Source: Neobacillus thermocopriae (GTDB taxonomy: Bacteria; Bacillota; Bacilli; Bacillales; Cytobacillaceae). From it: a stretch of DNA of 46,287 bases. This document shows positions 36,052-44,320 of this stretch, one piece after another. The notes beneath the pieces are model-generated. The model ran no database searches and was not told where the DNA came from. It worked only from the letters and a program-made list of their open reading frames with translations. Every line of letters starts with the position of its first letter. The first letter of the stretch is position 1. Made by a program: the position numbers and the translations under genes. The DNA is taken from positions 1 through 46,287 of the forward strand of contig NZ_JAAIUV010000025.1 of assembly GCF_010975035.1 (NCBI RefSeq), in the 5' to 3' direction.

Positions 36052-37544
36052 AAATGTTATTGAAAAAACATTTTGGCTACCATACCTTCAAAACTGGCCA
36101 GAAGGAAGTAATCTCCTCCATTTTATCTGGGAATCATACTTTAGCTATGCTTCCAACAGGAACGGGAAAATCTTTATGTTATCAGCTTCCAGGATATGTA
36201 CTGGAAGGGCATATTTTAATTATTTCACCACTCCTTTCTCTTATGCAAGATCAAGTCGAGCAGTTAAAAAAGTTTGGTGAAAAAAGAGTAATTGCATTAA
36301 ATTCGTTCTTAAGTGTAGAAGAAAAGCGTAGTGTACTTACTGACCTAAAAAATTATAAATATATTTTTATCTCACCAGAGATGCTTCAACTATCTTATAT
36401 TATCCAGAGGTTGCAAAGGCTAAAAATTTCTTTGTTCGTAGTAGATGAGGCACATTGTATTTCACAATGGGGATATGATTTTCGGCCGGATTATTCCAAA
36501 TTGGGGGAAATACGAAAAAAATTGAATGATCCTGTAACACTCGCATTAACTGCAACTGCAACAAGAAAAGTTCGTAATGATATTATAAAATCTTTAGAAC
36601 TCAATGAAGTTGCTAAAATAGAATCATCAATTGATCGTCCAAATATTGCCCTTCATGTAGAACAAATATCCGGATATCAGGAAAAAGAAAATCGGGTGTT
36701 GAATTTAATTGCCAAGCTTAAAAAGCCTGGTATCGTATATTTTTCAAGCAAGAAAGCAGCGGATCATATGGCTTTGGTACTTAGGAAAAAAACAAATCTC
36801 CGTGTAAGTGCTTATCACGGAGGAATGGATTCGAATACGAGAGTTTTGATCCAACAACAATTTATTCATGGGCAGCTGGATGTTATATGTGCAACAAGTG
36901 CCTTTGGAATGGGGGTTAATAAAGAGAATATTCGTTTTATTATTCACTACCATATGCCTCCGCAAATAGAATCGTACTTGCAGGAAATAGGTAGAGCTGG
37001 GAGAGACGGGAAACCAAGTGTCGCTATATTATTATACACTCCGGGCGATGAACGTTTGCCTCTTCAACTTGCAGAAGCTGAGCTCCCTACCAATCTACAG
37101 ATTGACTGGTTGTTCAAAATAATTTTCCAAGAGCAAATAATAGGGAAAAAACAGCTAAATCCCGAATGGCAGGAACTTGGTGGTTTTTCTGAATTACAGT
37201 GGAGAATTGTTGAGAGTTTTTTCTCTGAACCAATGCAAGAATTAGATGATCTACTTTCATTAAAGGATACGATTCAAGAATTTATTAACGAAAGACTGGA
37301 GATTAAGAAACAAAACATCTTTCTAATGAAAAAATTTATTGAATCATCCAAGTGCAGAAGGGAATTTATTCTGCAGTTTTTTGATGAAACAATGGTAAAT
37401 AAATTACATTCTTGCTGTGATTTATGTGGAGATGATATCCAAGCTTTTTATGGAAATGAGGTTTGTGGTCAATCACCATCTAATGAGGAAACATGGAAGG
37501 ATTACCTTGCCAAAATTTTAATTAATAGCGAGTTGAGGGAATGA
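36042..37544 (+). CDS. recQ: ATP-dependent DNA helicase, short RecQ
   Basis: A 500-residue superfamily 2 helicase, the short form (RecS/YpbC of B. subtilis). Motif I is MLPTGTGKSLCYQLP near residue 36, motif II DEAH in VVDEAHCISQWGYDFRPDY near 130, motif III ALTATAT, motif V GMGVNKENIRFIIHY and motif VI QEIGRAGRDGKPS near 310. A zinc-binding Cys set (CRREF, CCDLC) lies near 445-465. There is no HRDC domain. It unwinds recombination and replication intermediates 3' to 5'. Coupled to ypbB upstream and ypbD downstream by short overlaps. Confidence 0.95.
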   Translation: MELEMLLKKHFGYHTFKTGQKEVISSILSGNHTLAMLPTGTGKSLCYQLPGYVLEGHILIISPLLSLMQDQVEQLKKFGEKRVIALNSFLSVEEKRSVLTDLKNYKYIFISPEMLQLSYIIQRLQRLKISLFVVDEAHCISQWGYDFRPDYSKLGEIRKKLNDPVTLALTATATRKVRNDIIKSLELNEVAKIESSIDRPNIALHVEQISGYQEKENRVLNLIAKLKKPGIVYFSSKKAADHMALVLRKKTNLRVSAYHGGMDSNTRVLIQQQFIHGQLDVICATSAFGMGVNKENIRFIIHYHMPPQIESYLQEIGRAGRDGKPSVAILLYTPGDERLPLQLAEAELPTNLQIDWLFKIIFQEQIIGKKQLNPEWQELGGFSELQWRIVESFFSEPMQELDDLLSLKDTIQEFINERLEIKKQNIFLMKKFIESSKCRREFILQFFDETMVNKLHSCCDLCGDDIQAFYGNEVCGQSPSNEETWKDYLAKILINSELRE

Positions 37545-38119
37545 GAAAAAAATACCAGGAGTTAATCAATAGTCTGACTGACAAAGAATTGCACATTCAT
37601 TTGTATTTAACACAAATAATTCTCCTTGTCATCTCATTTGTTTTAGGACTGTGGTTATTTGATGATTTTTCTTATTTAAACAATTTTCATCTATATGATC
37701 TTAATATATTGACCATAGGTTTTTCCGCCGGTATGGGCGTTGTGATGATTGATATTATATTAATGCAGGTTCTGCCATCCTCCTATTATGATGACGGCGG
37801 TTTAAATATTAGGATATTTAAAAATAGGAAAATATTCCAAATTTTGTTTTTGGCTGCATTTGTATCGTTCAGTGAGGAGTTGTTGTTTCGGGGGATTATC
37901 CAAACAAAAGTAGGACTTTTTTTGGCAAGCTTGATATTTGCTATTATTCATTATCGATATCTTTTTAATTGGTTTTTATTCTTGAATATTGTGTTGTTAA
38001 GTTTTTTCATTGGAGCGATTTTTGAATGGACAGATAACTTAGCAGTCACTATTATGATGCATTTTACCATTGATTTTTTACTTGGATTGTATATTAGATA
38101 TAAACACTTCTCCAATTAG
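37541..38119 (+). CDS. ypbD: YpbD, CPBP-family membrane metalloprotease
   Basis: A 192-residue integral membrane protein with about six spans. It carries CAAX-protease/bacteriocin-processing (Abi) motifs: EELLFRG near residue 113, a His in FAIIHYRYLFNW near 142 and a final His in MMHFTIDFLLG near 178. Related enzymes cleave membrane substrates; the substrate of YpbD is unknown. It starts inside the recQ stop region (4-base overlap), so it is expressed with ypbB-recQ. Confidence 0.88.
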   Translation: MRKKYQELINSLTDKELHIHLYLTQIILLVISFVLGLWLFDDFSYLNNFHLYDLNILTIGFSAGMGVVMIDIILMQVLPSSYYDDGGLNIRIFKNRKIFQILFLAAFVSFSEELLFRGIIQTKVGLFLASLIFAIIHYRYLFNWFLFLNIVLLSFFIGAIFEWTDNLAVTIMMHFTIDFLLGLYIRYKHFSN

Positions 38120-38145
38120 TGAAGAACAGGAAGGAGCAGGGTTTT

Positions 38146-38871
38146 ATGAATAAAGAAGAGCCGTATAGAGAGCAAGCTGACAGATTAAAGCAGCCAATCG
38201 AAAAAATGAATAACACACAAGATATATATAAAGAACTTCCACCAAGAGAGCAACGGCATCGTGAAAAAAAGAAAAAAACAAAATGGAAAATAAAATATCC
38301 AGTTATTCGATTATTAGTCCTTTTGTTTATTCTTCTTCCTGTCATCATTTTCAGTGTAATCACATATTTGGATGAGAAAAGGATTCCGGTGGCCAAAAAA
38401 ACATCTGGAGATTCCATTGGTTATGAAACGATTAATCTTAAAAATGTTAGTTCAGATGAACAATTGGAGGAAAATGAACAAGAAAGTATTGTAGAAACTA
38501 TTAATGAGATAGAGCAATCCCAAACAAAACATGAAGATAAATTACCGGTCATTGAAACAGATAATATTGAACTTACAGATAAGAATGAAACTGTAGAAAA
38601 TCATGCAGGAATAAGGAACTCTACTGTGGCTGGAAGTAACAAAGAGAATAAAAACAATGAGACTCACGGAGCAAATTCTGAAGAGGATAGCAGTAATCAT
38701 ACTAAAAATGAGAAAATAATTTATCATAAAGTACAGCAGCAAGAAACATTATTTAGAATAGCTATGAAGTATTATCACTCTCAAAAAGGGATTGAAATAA
38801 TAAAGAGGGCTAATCATCTTAATAATGAGGAAATATATGTAGGTCAAGTTTTGAAGATTCCTTTAGATTAG
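38146..38871 (+). CDS. ypbE: YpbE, LysM membrane protein
   Basis: A 241-residue bitopic protein. The N-terminal 55 residues are cytoplasmic and very charged (REQRHREKKKKTKWK), one span lies at about 58-77, and a low-complexity acidic/Asn-rich extracellular linker runs from about 85 to 190. A C-terminal LysM domain (about 193-240, YHKVQQQETLFRIAMKYY) would bind peptidoglycan. The start ATG at 38146 follows AGGAAGGAGCAGG; a GTG at 38119 would place the ribosome site inside the gene. Same order and size as B. subtilis ypbE; function unknown. Confidence 0.9.
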   Translation: MNKEEPYREQADRLKQPIEKMNNTQDIYKELPPREQRHREKKKKTKWKIKYPVIRLLVLLFILLPVIIFSVITYLDEKRIPVAKKTSGDSIGYETINLKNVSSDEQLEENEQESIVETINEIEQSQTKHEDKLPVIETDNIELTDKNETVENHAGIRNSTVAGSNKENKNNETHGANSEEDSSNHTKNEKIIYHKVQQQETLFRIAMKYYHSQKGIEIIKRANHLNNEEIYVGQVLKIPLD

Positions 38872-38872
38872 T

Positions 38873-38898
38873 AACCGATCAAAAAGATCGGTTTTTTT
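38873..38898 (+). terminator. terminator after ypbE
   Basis: AACCGATC pairs with GATCGGTT around AAAAA, followed by T residues. Confidence 0.92.
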
Positions 38899-38939
38899 AT
38901 ATGATACGAAAAAATATTTCGGAAAGGGTGTAGTATAAG

Positions 38940-39105
38940 TCCCATAGTGTAGAGGCGAATTTGCTCGTCAATCCAAATTTGATCAACAGCCAATTGAGAG
39001 CACAACATGTCTACGGCAGCATTTGCATCGCACGCTCAAAAGCGATTGGAAGGTAGCTATACGCCACTGGTACAGGACGCTTACGCTTTTCTAATTAGCC
39101 ATTCA
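38940..39105. repeat. possible eroded dispersed repeat
   Basis: A GC-richer patch between ypbE and ypbF, ending GGACGCTTACGCTTTTC. That ending recalls the tails of interspersed repeats scattered between genes in several Bacillaceae. An open frame over it (from 39007) shows no protein signature and runs through the ypbF ribosome site, so I treat it as non-coding. The resemblance is from memory; copies elsewhere in the genome are not visible here. Confidence 0.3.
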
Positions 39106-39155
39106 TATTGGAGTGGACAAGTTCATATAAATATACCGAGAAAAGGAGGGATCAT

Positions 39156-39611
39156 ATGGATAATCCAATTCGGTTACTTGAACATACAGATGAAGCAACA
39201 AAGCAAATGCTTGAAAATCTTCGAAAAAGAAAGAAAAAATTTGATGATGCTGAAAGATGGCATTATATTTCAATTTATATAACCCTTTTTGTGGCATTCA
39301 TATTTTTTATTTATTTTTATTTTACTATTGCTAAATTCTATTCTTATTCCTTTTTTGCCATGTTTTCTGCTGCAATTAATGACCAAATAAACATACTATT
39401 AATGGCTTCAGTCATTATAGGTCTCGGAGCAATGAACGTATTGAGGCAGCAAAAAGAGAAAAAGGAGAAAGAGTATCATGATTTACGAGTTGAAATTGTA
39501 GATAAAAGTAAGGATTTATGGAAAAAGGAAGAAGAATGGAAAAACCGCCATGTCGTCTTTGAAATAATGAAAAAGAATTATGATATCAATCTTTACCATG
39601 AAAAAAAATAA
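39156..39611 (+). CDS. ypbF: YpbF, DUF2663 membrane protein
   Basis: A 151-residue protein with two spans (about residues 45-65 and 82-103) and a long charged helix after them (EKKEKEYHDLRVEIVDKSK), likely a coiled coil. It matches YpbF in size and position after ypbE. No function is known. The ATG at 39156 follows AAAAGGAGGG; a frame from 39108 would include that ribosome site. Confidence 0.87.
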   Translation: MDNPIRLLEHTDEATKQMLENLRKRKKKFDDAERWHYISIYITLFVAFIFFIYFYFTIAKFYSYSFFAMFSAAINDQINILLMASVIIGLGAMNVLRQQKEKKEKEYHDLRVEIVDKSKDLWKKEEEWKNRHVVFEIMKKNYDINLYHEKK

Positions 39612-39635
39612 GAAGCAGATAGAACTGCTTCTTCT
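39609..39635. terminator. bidirectional terminator between ypbF and cotJC
   Basis: AAGAAGCAG pairs with CTGCTTCTT around a 6-base loop. On the minus strand it runs into A-then-T8, a strong tail for cotJC; on the plus strand the tail is TCTCGTT, weaker. Confidence 0.85.
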
Positions 39636-39640
39636 CGTTA

Positions 39641-40210
39641 TTAAAAAATTTTTTTCTTTCCTTGCTCTTCTTTTAATATCTCTACTGCTTCTCGGAAACG
39701 TTGGGAATGAATGATTTCACGTTCTCGTAGGAAGCGTAATCCATCATTTAAATCAGGATCGTCACTCATATTGATAATCCACTGGTAGGTGGCACGTGCT
39801 TTTTCTTCTGCAGCGATGTCCTCATATAGGTCAGCAATTGGATCCCCTTTTGCTTGAATATAGGCGGCCGTAAATGGGACTCCAGCTGCATTATGGTAAA
39901 ATAAGGCTTTGTCATGGTCTGCATAATGATCACCGAGTCCAGCCGCTTTTAATTGCTCAGGTGTTGCATCCTTTGTTAATTTATAAACCATTGTAGCAAT
40001 CATCTCAAGGTGGGCGAATTCTTCCGTTCCGATATCGGTAAGCAGTCCGATTACCTTATCCGGAATAGTATATCTCTGGTTTAAATATCTTAAAGCTGCT
40101 GCCAGCTCCCCATCTGCTCCCCCATACTGCTCAATTAAAAATTTTGCAAGAGTTGGATTACAGGTACTGACCCGAACGGGATATTGTAGTTTTTTTTCAT
40201 AAAACCACAT
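39641..40210 (-). CDS. cotJC: spore coat protein CotJC (manganese-catalase family)
   Basis: A 189-residue protein of the dimanganese catalase family, found in the spore inner coat. Acidic and histidine ligand helices are seen in EFAHLEMIATMVYK near residue 67, ADLYEDIAAEEKARATYQW near 130 and REIIHSQRFREAVE near 165. Last gene of cotJA-cotJB-cotJC. GGGAGGGAACTAAC precedes the ATG. A catalase-like protective role in spores is inferred from family. Confidence 0.95.
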   Translation of the reverse strand: MWFYEKKLQYPVRVSTCNPTLAKFLIEQYGGADGELAAALRYLNQRYTIPDKVIGLLTDIGTEEFAHLEMIATMVYKLTKDATPEQLKAAGLGDHYADHDKALFYHNAAGVPFTAAYIQAKGDPIADLYEDIAAEEKARATYQWIINMSDDPDLNDGLRFLREREIIHSQRFREAVEILKEEQGKKKIF

Positions 40211-40261
40211 TAGTTAGTTCCCTCCCTTTTTTAACTTTTCATATTTGAAGAATCTCCTTAT

Positions 40262-40522
40262 TTAGACCTGCCAAGGCCATGGAGAGTCATCCCAGTTCCA
40301 TGGATATGCTGAATAACTGTTTCCAAATTGTTGCAATGGGCCAAATTTACTTTCAAACATCTTTTTTAAACGTTTTCGTTCTTTAGCATAATGATTAAAC
40401 TGTTTAATTGCTTCAAGGTCATCATTATGGGTATCAAGGTAAAGTGAAAGCTCTACTAAAACAAAGTCAACGGCTTGAAGTTGTTCCATTATTTGATAAT
40501 ATTCCGGAGGCACTTGTTTCAT
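40262..40522 (-). CDS. cotJB: spore coat protein CotJB
   Basis: An 86-residue coat protein. The CotJB pattern is YYQIMEQLQAVDFVLVELSL with LDTHNDDLEAIKQFNHYAKE in the first two thirds, and a Trp/Pro-rich end (AYPWNWDDSPWPW). In B. subtilis the CotJ proteins enter the coat together. AAAGAGGTGAAAC lies upstream, in the end of cotJA, which it overlaps by 4 bases. Confidence 0.94.
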   Translation of the reverse strand: MKQVPPEYYQIMEQLQAVDFVLVELSLYLDTHNDDLEAIKQFNHYAKERKRLKKMFESKFGPLQQFGNSYSAYPWNWDDSPWPWQV

Positions 40523-40749
40523 GAAGTTTCACCTCTTTTTGGTTTTTCAAATGGATTGAACCAGGGATCATAAAAAGCTTTCCAAAGTGTACCGGCTCTT
40601 AGTGCCTCCTGCGGTGAAAATTGTGGTAAGTTGGGTGGTTGAAATCCCATAAATAAATTGGGTGGAGTGGAATATGTTTTTTCAAGTATTGGTTTACATG
40701 GATCAAAGGGACTTACATATGGATGATAGGTTCTGAGAAACTTATTCAA
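40519..40749 (-). CDS. cotJA: spore coat associated protein CotJA
   Basis: A 76-residue proline-rich protein: YHPYVSPFDPCKPI near the N-terminus, then PPNLPQFSPQEALRAGTLWK and FYDPWFNPFEK, the CotJA signature. The start is a TTG (40749) with GGGAGGGATTC upstream. First gene of the cotJ operon, behind a sigma-E-type promoter. In B. subtilis cotJ lies elsewhere on the chromosome, so its place between ypbF and mecB is notable. Confidence 0.93.
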   Translation of the reverse strand: MNKFLRTYHPYVSPFDPCKPILEKTYSTPPNLFMGFQPPNLPQFSPQEALRAGTLWKAFYDPWFNPFEKPKRGETS

Positions 40750-40780
40750 AAGAATCCCTCCCTTTATTTCATATCATTTA

Positions 40781-40809
40781 ATCATATGAATCTTCTTCAT
40801 TTACATGAC
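40781..40809 (-). promoter_or_regulatory. sigma-E promoter of cotJABC
   Basis: On the minus strand GTCATGTA (40809-40802), 13 bases and CATATGAT (40788-40781) resemble the sigma-E consensus. cotJ is sigma-E-controlled in B. subtilis. Confidence 0.65.
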
Positions 40810-41142
40810 AAAAAAATTGATAAGCTTAAAGGTTTTTGAAATAACTGGAAAAGTAGATTTTAGTGAGTTGAGTGTTTAAGTGGTTAATAAAATGGGGGAA
40901 TAGTTGTAATAAGAATTACCGTCTATACATTAGTATGAGGATTTTTATACACTTATGTTGATTTAAACGGATATTTCATTCTATTAAAATTTCGGAGATA
41001 GCTGGATTCTGTATTTGTGATCTACATAAATAAATTGTCACCATTACCCAGAGTTGACACGTCTAGTTGATTCAGACATTCACAAACTGAGCAAAACCTT
41101 CATACTCTAAAACAAGAGTTATCATAAGCAGGGGGCAAAAGC
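40810..41142. other. 333-base stretch upstream of mecB
   Basis: No gene is apparent. TTGACA at 41054-41059 is a perfect -35 but has no good -10 at 16-18 bases. A small inverted repeat (ACTCT/AGAGT, 41104-41119) lies just before the mecB ribosome site. Confidence 0.4.
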
Positions 41143-41724
41143 ATGCGCTTGGAACGCTTAGCATTGAATAAAATTAAAATTTTTTTAACCTCCGATGATT
41201 TGTATGAAAGAGGACTTTCAAATGAAGATATCTGGAAAGAATCAGGAAAGTGGAATCAACTCTTTCATGATATGCTTGATGAGGCAAGTGATGAGTTTGA
41301 TGTTGAAATTAGAGGGTCGGTAGCAGTAGAAATTTTTTCTCTTCATGCTCAAGGTATTATTATGATTATTACAGTTAATGATGTCAAAGAGGACGAAGTA
41401 TTATTGGACGAAGGCTATATTGAAATGCAAGTTAGAGTAGGAGGATGTGAAGTTCTTCTATTTGAATTTAACGAATTAGAAGATGTAATTAATTTATCCA
41501 AAAGACTTTCTTCTTTAAAGATTTTTGATGGAACTCTCTATTCAATGAATAATCATTATTATGTTTTAATCGATGATATAAAGCCAGAAAAAACACCTGT
41601 TACTGCCTCTATCCTTTCGGAGTTTGGCGTTGCCACTTTAATAAGCCCATTTGTACTTGAGGAATATGGAAAACTAATTATTAAAAATAATATGGTAAAA
41701 ACAATTCTTAAATATTTTAAATAA
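41143..41724 (+). CDS. mecB: adaptor protein MecB (MecA paralogue YpbH)
   Basis: A 193-residue MecA-family adaptor for the ClpC ATPase. The N-terminal substrate-binding domain (1-85) starts MRLERLALNKIKIFLTSDDL, followed by LSNEDIWKESGKWNQLFHD. An acidic linker and the C-terminal ClpC-binding domain (105-193) follow, with FEFNELEDVINLSKRL. It is called MecB rather than MecA from its place between ypbF and gudB. AGGGGGC precedes the ATG. MecB modulates ClpCP-driven proteolysis in competence and sporulation. Confidence 0.9.
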   Translation: MRLERLALNKIKIFLTSDDLYERGLSNEDIWKESGKWNQLFHDMLDEASDEFDVEIRGSVAVEIFSLHAQGIIMIITVNDVKEDEVLLDEGYIEMQVRVGGCEVLLFEFNELEDVINLSKRLSSLKIFDGTLYSMNNHYYVLIDDIKPEKTPVTASILSEFGVATLISPFVLEEYGKLIIKNNMVKTILKYFK

Positions 41725-41790
41725 AAGTTTATATTTATGAAGTAAAAGAATATTCGTTCATATTGGTATATATAAGTGCATAATTATTTG

Positions 41791-41834
41791 TCGCCATTTG
41801 CTATTTTAAAATAGCTTTTTAAGAAGCGAATGGC
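41791..41834 (+). terminator. nested hairpin / terminator after mecB
   Basis: The inner stem GCTATTTTAAAATAGC (41800-41815) is a perfect 16-base palindrome followed by TTTTT, a probable mecB terminator. An outer pair, GCCATTTGC and GCGAATGGC, encloses it with one mismatch, giving a larger stem. Confidence 0.65.
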
Positions 41835-41883
41835 ATCGTTTACATAATCGCACGATATTAAAAGGAAAACTGAATTTTTGTTC

Positions 41884-41911
41884 TTGCATTAATCATTTAA
41901 AGGTGTATACT
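41884..41911 (+). promoter_or_regulatory. sigma-A promoter of gudB
   Basis: TTGCAT (41884-41889), a 16-base spacer and TATACT (41906-41911), about 50 bases before the gudB start. Confidence 0.65.
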
Positions 41912-41964
41912 TGTGACTGAAAGCGGACAACATTCGTTTAAGTGATTTCTTAGGAGGTTTACAA

Positions 41965-43242
41965 ATGGTTGCCGGAAAAAGTACTGAAAAAACGAATCCA
42001 GAAGGTAAACATGATGTACTTAAATCAACACAGACTGTGATTCATAAAGCCCTTGAAAAATTGGGTTATCCAGAAGAGGTATATGAATTGTTAAAAGAAC
42101 CATTACGCATGATGACTGTAAAAATTCCAGTAAGAATGGACGACGGTTCCGTTAAGATATTTACAGGTTATCGTGCTCAACATAACGATGCAGTAGGACC
42201 TACAAAGGGAGGAATCCGATTTCATCCAGGGGTGACAGAGACAGAAGTGAAAGCCCTTTCGATATGGATGAGCTTAAAATGTGGTATTGTTGATCTTCCA
42301 TATGGCGGCGGAAAAGGCGGGATTGTATGTGATCCACGGGATATGTCATTTAGAGAGTTAGAAAGGTTAAGCCGTGGTTATGTACGCGCTATCAGTCAAA
42401 TTGTTGGCCCTACTAAGGATATTCCAGCCCCAGATGTATTTACGAATTCTCAAATCATGGCTTGGATGATGGATGAATATAGCCGAATTGATGAATTCAA
42501 TAATCCTGGCTTTATCACAGGAAAACCGTTAGTACTTGGAGGATCTCACGGACGTGAATCGGCAACTGCAAAGGGTGTAACTATCTGTATAGAAGAAGCT
42601 GCTAAAAAGAAGGGTATTTCTATCGAAGGAGCTCGTGTAGTTGTACAAGGCTTTGGAAATGCAGGAAGTTACCTAGCTAAATTTATGCACGATGCGGGAG
42701 CAAAAGTTATTGGGATCTCGGATGCATATGGAGCCCTATATGATCCTGATGGACTTGATATTGATTACCTCCTGGACAGAAGAGATAGTTTTGGTACTGT
42801 TACAAAGTTATTTAATAACACAATAACGAACAAAGAATTACTTGAATTAGAGTGCGATATTTTAGTTCCTGCAGCTATTGAGAATCAAATTACTGAGGAA
42901 AATGCACATAATATTAAAGCTAGCATTGTGGTTGAGGCAGCAAATGGTCCAACCACATTAGAAGCCACTGAAATTTTAACTGAGCGCGGAGTACTACTTG
43001 TACCAGATGTTCTTGCTTCCGCTGGAGGCGTAACCGTATCATACTTTGAGTGGGTACAAAATAATCAAGGTTATTATTGGTCCGAAGAAGAAGTTGAAGA
43101 AAAGCTTCGTAAAGTAATGGTGAAAGCATTTAATAATATTTATGATACTGCTCAATCTCGACGTGTCGATATGCGTTTAGCCGCATATATGGTCGGAGTT
43201 AGAAAAATGGCAGAAGCTAGCCGTTTCCGAGGTTGGATTTAA
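41965..43242 (+). CDS. gudB: NAD-dependent glutamate dehydrogenase
   Basis: A 425-residue hexameric glutamate dehydrogenase that deaminates glutamate to 2-oxoglutarate. Substrate-domain motifs are GGIRFHPGVTETEVKAL and the catalytic Lys in VDLPYGGGKGG (about residue 117). The NAD fold has VQGFGNAGSYLAKFM near residue 230, and VEAANGPTT follows. The locus between mecB and ypdA is that of gudB. The three-residue duplication that inactivates GudB in laboratory B. subtilis 168 is absent, so the enzyme should be active. TAGGAGGTTTACA precedes the ATG. Confidence 0.95.
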   Translation: MVAGKSTEKTNPEGKHDVLKSTQTVIHKALEKLGYPEEVYELLKEPLRMMTVKIPVRMDDGSVKIFTGYRAQHNDAVGPTKGGIRFHPGVTETEVKALSIWMSLKCGIVDLPYGGGKGGIVCDPRDMSFRELERLSRGYVRAISQIVGPTKDIPAPDVFTNSQIMAWMMDEYSRIDEFNNPGFITGKPLVLGGSHGRESATAKGVTICIEEAAKKKGISIEGARVVVQGFGNAGSYLAKFMHDAGAKVIGISDAYGALYDPDGLDIDYLLDRRDSFGTVTKLFNNTITNKELLELECDILVPAAIENQITEENAHNIKASIVVEAANGPTTLEATEILTERGVLLVPDVLASAGGVTVSYFEWVQNNQGYYWSEEEVEEKLRKVMVKAFNNIYDTAQSRRVDMRLAAYMVGVRKMAEASRFRGWI

Positions 43243-43270
43243 TTAAAGACTTAACGTTGAAATATTGTTG

Positions 43271-43304
43271 AAAAACTCCTATCATAATCAAGGTAGGAGT
43301 TTTT
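43271..43304 (+). terminator. terminator after gudB
   Basis: AAAAACTCCTA pairs with TAGGAGTTTTT around a 12-base loop. Confidence 0.88.
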
Positions 43305-43341
43305 CATTTGTTTTCTATTTAGATTGAAGGAGTGGACCGTT

Positions 43342-44316
43342 TTGCAATTTGAAGATACAATCATTGTCGGCGGCGGGCCTTGTGGATTAGCGGCAGCAAT
43401 AGCATTAAAGGAAATTGGGAAAAACCCATTGATAATAGAAAAAGGGAATATCGTTAATTCGATTTATAATTATCCAACCCATCAAACATTTTTCAGTACG
43501 AGTGAAAAATTGGAGATAGGTGATGTCCCTTTTTTGACAGAAACATATAAACCGAAAAGAAATCAAGCACTTGTTTATTACCGGGAAGTAGTCAAAAGGA
43601 AAAACTTGAGGATTAATGCCTTTGAAAAGGTTATCGAAGTAAAAAAATCAGGTAAATATTTCGAAGTAATCTCTGATAAGAATATTTATCAATCTCGTTA
43701 TGTCGTAATAGCGACTGGATACTATGACAACCCAAATTTAATGAATGTACCTGGTGAGGATCTACCTAAAGTTTTCCATTATTTTAAAGAAGCACATCCT
43801 TATTTCGATAAAGATGTCTGTGTAATTGGTGGGAAAAACTCTAGTGTTGACGCGGCACTTGAATTGACTAAGGCAAATGCAAGGGTGACCGTTTTATACC
43901 GTGGTAAGGAATATTCACCAAGCATTAAACCATGGATCCTTCCTGAATTCGATTCTTTAGTACGAAATGGCATCATTCAAATGGAATTCAATGCCCATGT
44001 TGAAGAAATCACAATGGACAAGGTGATCTACTCAAAAGATGGAGTTAAGAAATTTCTGAAAAATGATTTTGTCTTTGCAATGACAGGTTATCATCCAGAC
44101 CATCAATTCTTAAAAACAATGGGAGTCCAAATTGACTCAGAATCTGGAAGGCCAATCTATAACCCCGAAACAATGGAGACAAATGTGGAAGGAATTTATA
44201 TTGCTGGCGTCATTGCAGCAGGTAATAATGCAAATGAAATTTTTATAGAAAATGGCAAATTCCATGGCGGACAAATAGCCCGCTCCATTTTAGAAAAAGA
44301 GCAAAAGGGGGAATAA
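43342..44316 (+). CDS. ypdA: bacillithiol disulfide reductase YpdA (Bdr)
   Basis: A 324-residue FAD-dependent, NADPH-linked reductase that recycles oxidised bacillithiol. The FAD site is IIVGGGPCGLAAA near residue 8, including the conserved active Cys14. The second dinucleotide motif is VIGGKNSSVDAALEL near 160, and the C-terminal signature is GVIAAGNNANEIFIENG. The TTG at 43342 is chosen because GAAGGAGTGG lies before it; the TTG at 43324 would be part of that ribosome site. Cotranscribed with ansA, which follows after 4 bases. Confidence 0.94.
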   Translation: MQFEDTIIVGGGPCGLAAAIALKEIGKNPLIIEKGNIVNSIYNYPTHQTFFSTSEKLEIGDVPFLTETYKPKRNQALVYYREVVKRKNLRINAFEKVIEVKKSGKYFEVISDKNIYQSRYVVIATGYYDNPNLMNVPGEDLPKVFHYFKEAHPYFDKDVCVIGGKNSSVDAALELTKANARVTVLYRGKEYSPSIKPWILPEFDSLVRNGIIQMEFNAHVEEITMDKVIYSKDGVKKFLKNDFVFAMTGYHPDHQFLKTMGVQIDSESGRPIYNPETMETNVEGIYIAGVIAAGNNANEIFIENGKFHGGQIARSILEKEQKGE

Positions 44317-44320
44317 AAAA

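Noticed and set aside
39007..39282. A 91-codon plus-strand frame between ypbE and ypbF
   Set aside because: It runs through the ypbF ribosome site and overlaps ypbF out of frame, has no ribosome site of its own and no protein-like signature.
41911..41935. cre site after the gudB promoter
   Set aside because: TGAAAGCGGACAAC keeps the TGAAAGCG half but fails the second half of the consensus.
42180..42300. Cryptic gudB with an inactivating repeat
   Set aside because: The three-residue duplication known from B. subtilis 168 is not present; the TETEVKALSIWMSLKCG region is normal.
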